A stretch of DNA of 64,000 bases. It comes from Clostridium sp. Lineage in GTDB: Bacteria; Bacillota; Clostridia; Clostridiales; Clostridiaceae. The notes beneath the pieces were generated by a model, which made no database searches, was not told the DNA's origin, and saw only the letters and a program-made list of their open reading frames with translations. A program made the position numbers and the translations under genes. Positions 62,181 to 64,000 of the stretch are shown one piece after another (the first letter of the stretch is position 1; each line of letters starts with the position of its first letter). Location: contig NZ_JARHZJ010000042.1 in NCBI RefSeq assembly GCF_029258205.1, positions 1 through 64,000 of the forward strand. Direction: 5' to 3'.

Positions 62181-62637
62181 AATTACTTATCAAGCTCTTT
62201 AAAGCTGATAATTACCTCCTTTCATAAATATAAAACTAGTATAAATAAATTCATATTTATCTCATTTCTAAAGTTAAATTTTGTAAATCCAAATAAAACA
62301 TATACTTATTTATAAAGTCTCTTACTATTTATTTTAGTCAAACTCTGTATTTTGGTGAACTTTTAAAAATTATTTATAGATTTCTTAATTTTCCACAAAT
62401 TATATATTTATTCATTTAAATTGATTATTTTTATATCCTTAATTTCATAGAGATTTTCTATTATCTAATTAAAAATAAAGTGATTATTTAATAATATTAA
62501 TTAAGCTATTTAATATTAATTTAATTGTTAAGATTTTCTTCATTTTATATACATTTATTCAATATTTATGGTATACTTTTTAATTGTATGTCGATAAAAA
62601 AATTGAATTCTATCTCTTATTAAATTTAGGGGGATTT
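62181..62637. other. AT-rich intergenic region
   Basis: About 457 bp between divergent genes. It includes an AAAGGAGGT near 62215 on the minus strand without a proper start, and TAGGGGGAT before the next gene. I see no riboswitch motif or ORF. Confidence 0.5.
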
Positions 62638-64000
62638 ATGAAAAATAAAAAGAAAATAAATAAATATTTTTTAAATTCATTAATTTTTTTAATAATTATT
62701 ACTTCATTGATAATTACTTGTTATAAATTTAAAGCAAATAAAAAAATAAAAAAATATATAAAAGAAACTAATATAATTTTACATAAATCAAATTTAGAAA
62801 CTAAAAAGAGAAACTTTACAGAATCTCAAAATAAACTTTATTCAATTATATATAATAAAAATATGTTTAATAGTTTGCCAAATAATTTAAAGTTTGAAAT
62901 TTACAATTCTTTGGCTATAATAAATCTTCAACAACAAAAATATTTAAATGCTTTATTTTATTATGAAGAAGCTTTTAAATATGCAGATAATGAGTCAAAA
63001 ATAATTATTAAATTAAATATGTCATCAGCTTATAGATATATGGGAGCTTATGTTACTTCAACTAATATATTAAATAAAATACTAAATTCATCTTTAGTAA
63101 TAAAAAAAGAAAATTCTTATCTTAAAGAATATACTTTATTAAATTTAGCTGAAACTTATTTTTTTGTAAATGACATAACTGATTTTAATTCTACCATAAA
63201 AGAAGCATCTCATATTGCTAATGATCTTAATGAAAATAGCCATGAAAATTTAAAAATACTTTTAAATTCATATTTAATAATAAAAGCAATATCAGAACAT
63301 AATATTGATTTAGTACCAAACTATATTTCCGAAATAAAAAGGTTAGAAAATAAAGATACTGATGATATGTATTCTGAATTAGAAATGATAAAAACTCGTT
63401 CTTATGGTATGTACTATGATAGTATTGGAGATTTAAATTTAGCATTAAATTATTTTTCAAAACTAGAAGAATTAGCTGATAATGAAGGAGCTAATTATAT
63501 TTCATTATTTTCTATTAGTAAAAGAATCTCTATTTATAGAAAATTAAATGATAATAATAATGCAAATAATTTAATAAACAAATATTACGAAAAGCAAACT
63601 GAAATAAAAGATATAAGCGACTATGAATTTAAACATTACATAGATAATAAAATTTTAAATAACCACGAATTACCATTTTTAAAAGATACTGTTGTTATAC
63701 TAATCTTATTATCATTAGTATCTATTTTATTAATGATTTTCTACTTAAAAAAAGCTAGAGAATCCAAATTAGAATCTTTAAAAGATGGACTTTGTAATAT
63801 TTATAATAGACGTTTTTTAGACTCTTACATTAATAATTTAGAAGAAAAAGATTTGCCTGTTTCATTTTTAATGATTGATGTAGATTATTTTAAACTTTAT
63901 AATGATAATTATGGACATCAAGCAGGTGATTTTATATTAAAAAATATAGCATTTTTACTTAAAGAAAATTCTCGTAAAGAAGATATAGTTGCACGTTATG
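62638..64000 (+). CDS. Membrane protein with TPR-like sensor and GGDEF domain (cut by window end)
   Basis: At least 454 residues from ATG 62638 (AGGGGGA upstream). TM1 is near residue 15-30. An extracytoplasmic region follows with TPR-like helical pairs (NSLAIINLQQQKYLNALFYY, LNMSSAYRYMGAYVTSTNIL). A second membrane segment is near 345-365, then a GGDEF domain: LKDGLCNIYNRRFLDSYI, MIDVDYFKLYNDNYGHQAGD. The active-site GGDEF loop itself lies beyond the window. It probably makes cyclic di-GMP in response to an external signal. Confidence 0.85.
   Translation, partial: MKNKKKINKYFLNSLIFLIIITSLIITCYKFKANKKIKKYIKETNIILHKSNLETKKRNFTESQNKLYSIIYNKNMFNSLPNNLKFEIYNSLAIINLQQQKYLNALFYYEEAFKYADNESKIIIKLNMSSAYRYMGAYVTSTNILNKILNSSLVIKKENSYLKEYTLLNLAETYFFVNDITDFNSTIKEASHIANDLNENSHENLKILLNSYLIIKAISEHNIDLVPNYISEIKRLENKDTDDMYSELEMIKTRSYGMYYDSIGDLNLALNYFSKLEELADNEGANYISLFSISKRISIYRKLNDNNNANNLINKYYEKQTEIKDISDYEFKHYIDNKILNNHELPFLKDTVVILILLSLVSILLMIFYLKKARESKLESLKDGLCNIYNRRFLDSYINNLEEKDLPVSFLMIDVDYFKLYNDNYGHQAGDFILKNIAFLLKENSRKEDIVARY

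Noticed and set aside
63227-63460. Minus-strand ORF near the right end
   Set aside because: Antisense to the TPR-like sensor domain of the GGDEF protein; composition is mirror AT-rich sequence.
1-64000. CRISPR arrays, tRNA or rRNA genes, prophage modules
   Set aside because: No regularly spaced repeats, cloverleaf-like CCA-ended structures, rRNA-like GC-rich sequence or phage structural genes were seen by eye.

Overview
The window is very AT-rich, with Clostridium-type ribosome binding sites (AGGAGG/GGTGAT 5-9 nt before the start), a T-box, B12 and folate pathways, HPr kinase, spore-germination relics, anaerobic redox proteins and no oxidative respiratory genes. Gene content and several proteins that I recognise (for example HprK) point to Clostridium perfringens or a very close relative. 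It is ordinary chromosome: no rRNA, tRNA, CRISPR array, prophage or intact insertion sequence was found.

Layout. 1-342: nested remnants of IS3-family elements. 376-5680 (minus): a cobalamin-riboswitch-controlled corrinoid salvage operon, btuF-btuC-btuD-Dph6-like PP-loop ATPase-cobyric acid synthase. 5767-11254 (minus): a tightly packed lower-ligand and nucleotide-loop assembly operon, cobT-cobU-cobS-cobU paralog-cobC-cbiB-cobD, divergent from an aminoglycoside/choline-kinase-like gene. 12.1-13.3 kb: relics, then an ArsR/NifX-domain fusion with paired operators. 13.4-16.9 kb: an orphan sugar-binding lipoprotein and its decayed paralog. 17-20 kb: PAP2 phosphatase, a divergent pyruvate-kinase-like protein, a degenerate protein and a DUF4883 lipoprotein. 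20.1-25.6 kb (minus): complete p-aminobenzoate/folate operon pabA-pabB-pabC-folE-HD-folP-folBK. 25.8-31 kb: PHP phosphoesterase with an ATT start, a class F flavodiiron protein, a frameshifted TSCPD gene, RidA and methylglyoxal synthase. 31.2-40.9 kb: GGDEF-EAL protein, M18 aminopeptidase, CorA-like transporter, hprK, DUF896, DUF488, a zinc ribbon and gltX with its T-box. 41.2-49.1 kb: an inactive-looking peptidase-like protein, radical SAM protein, Crp/Fnr regulator, truA, TtcA-like enzyme and an orphan PAS histidine kinase. 49.5-64 kb: YfcC transporter, gerA-family relic, EVE-like protein, GH20 enzyme with a divergent AraC regulator, ferritin, Kup, a lactonase fragment, PHP phosphatase, methyltransferase, an unrecognised protein, and a TPR-like/GGDEF protein cut by the window end.

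How it works together. The two B12 operons make a salvage-plus-finishing pathway: BtuFCD imports corrinoids, CbiP (and perhaps the Dph6-like ATPase) amidates the ring, CobD/CbiB attach aminopropanol phosphate, and CobU/CobS/CobT/CobC add the dimethylbenzimidazole nucleotide. Only the first operon is visibly under riboswitch control. The folate operon takes chorismate and GTP to dihydropteroate. HprK and a candidate CcpA cre site before the sugar-binding lipoprotein tie carbon uptake to catabolite control.

A striking feature is gene decay: at least eight remnants (IS3, an unknown ORF, a DUF190 tail, a solute-binding protein, TSCPD, nitronate monooxygenase/FabK, GerA-family, lactonase) and several pseudoenzyme-like proteins (HRxxH peptidase relative, CorA lacking GMN, pyruvate kinase paralog). 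A family of dispersed hairpin repeats carrying TGTATCA/TGATACA ends lies at gene 3' ends.
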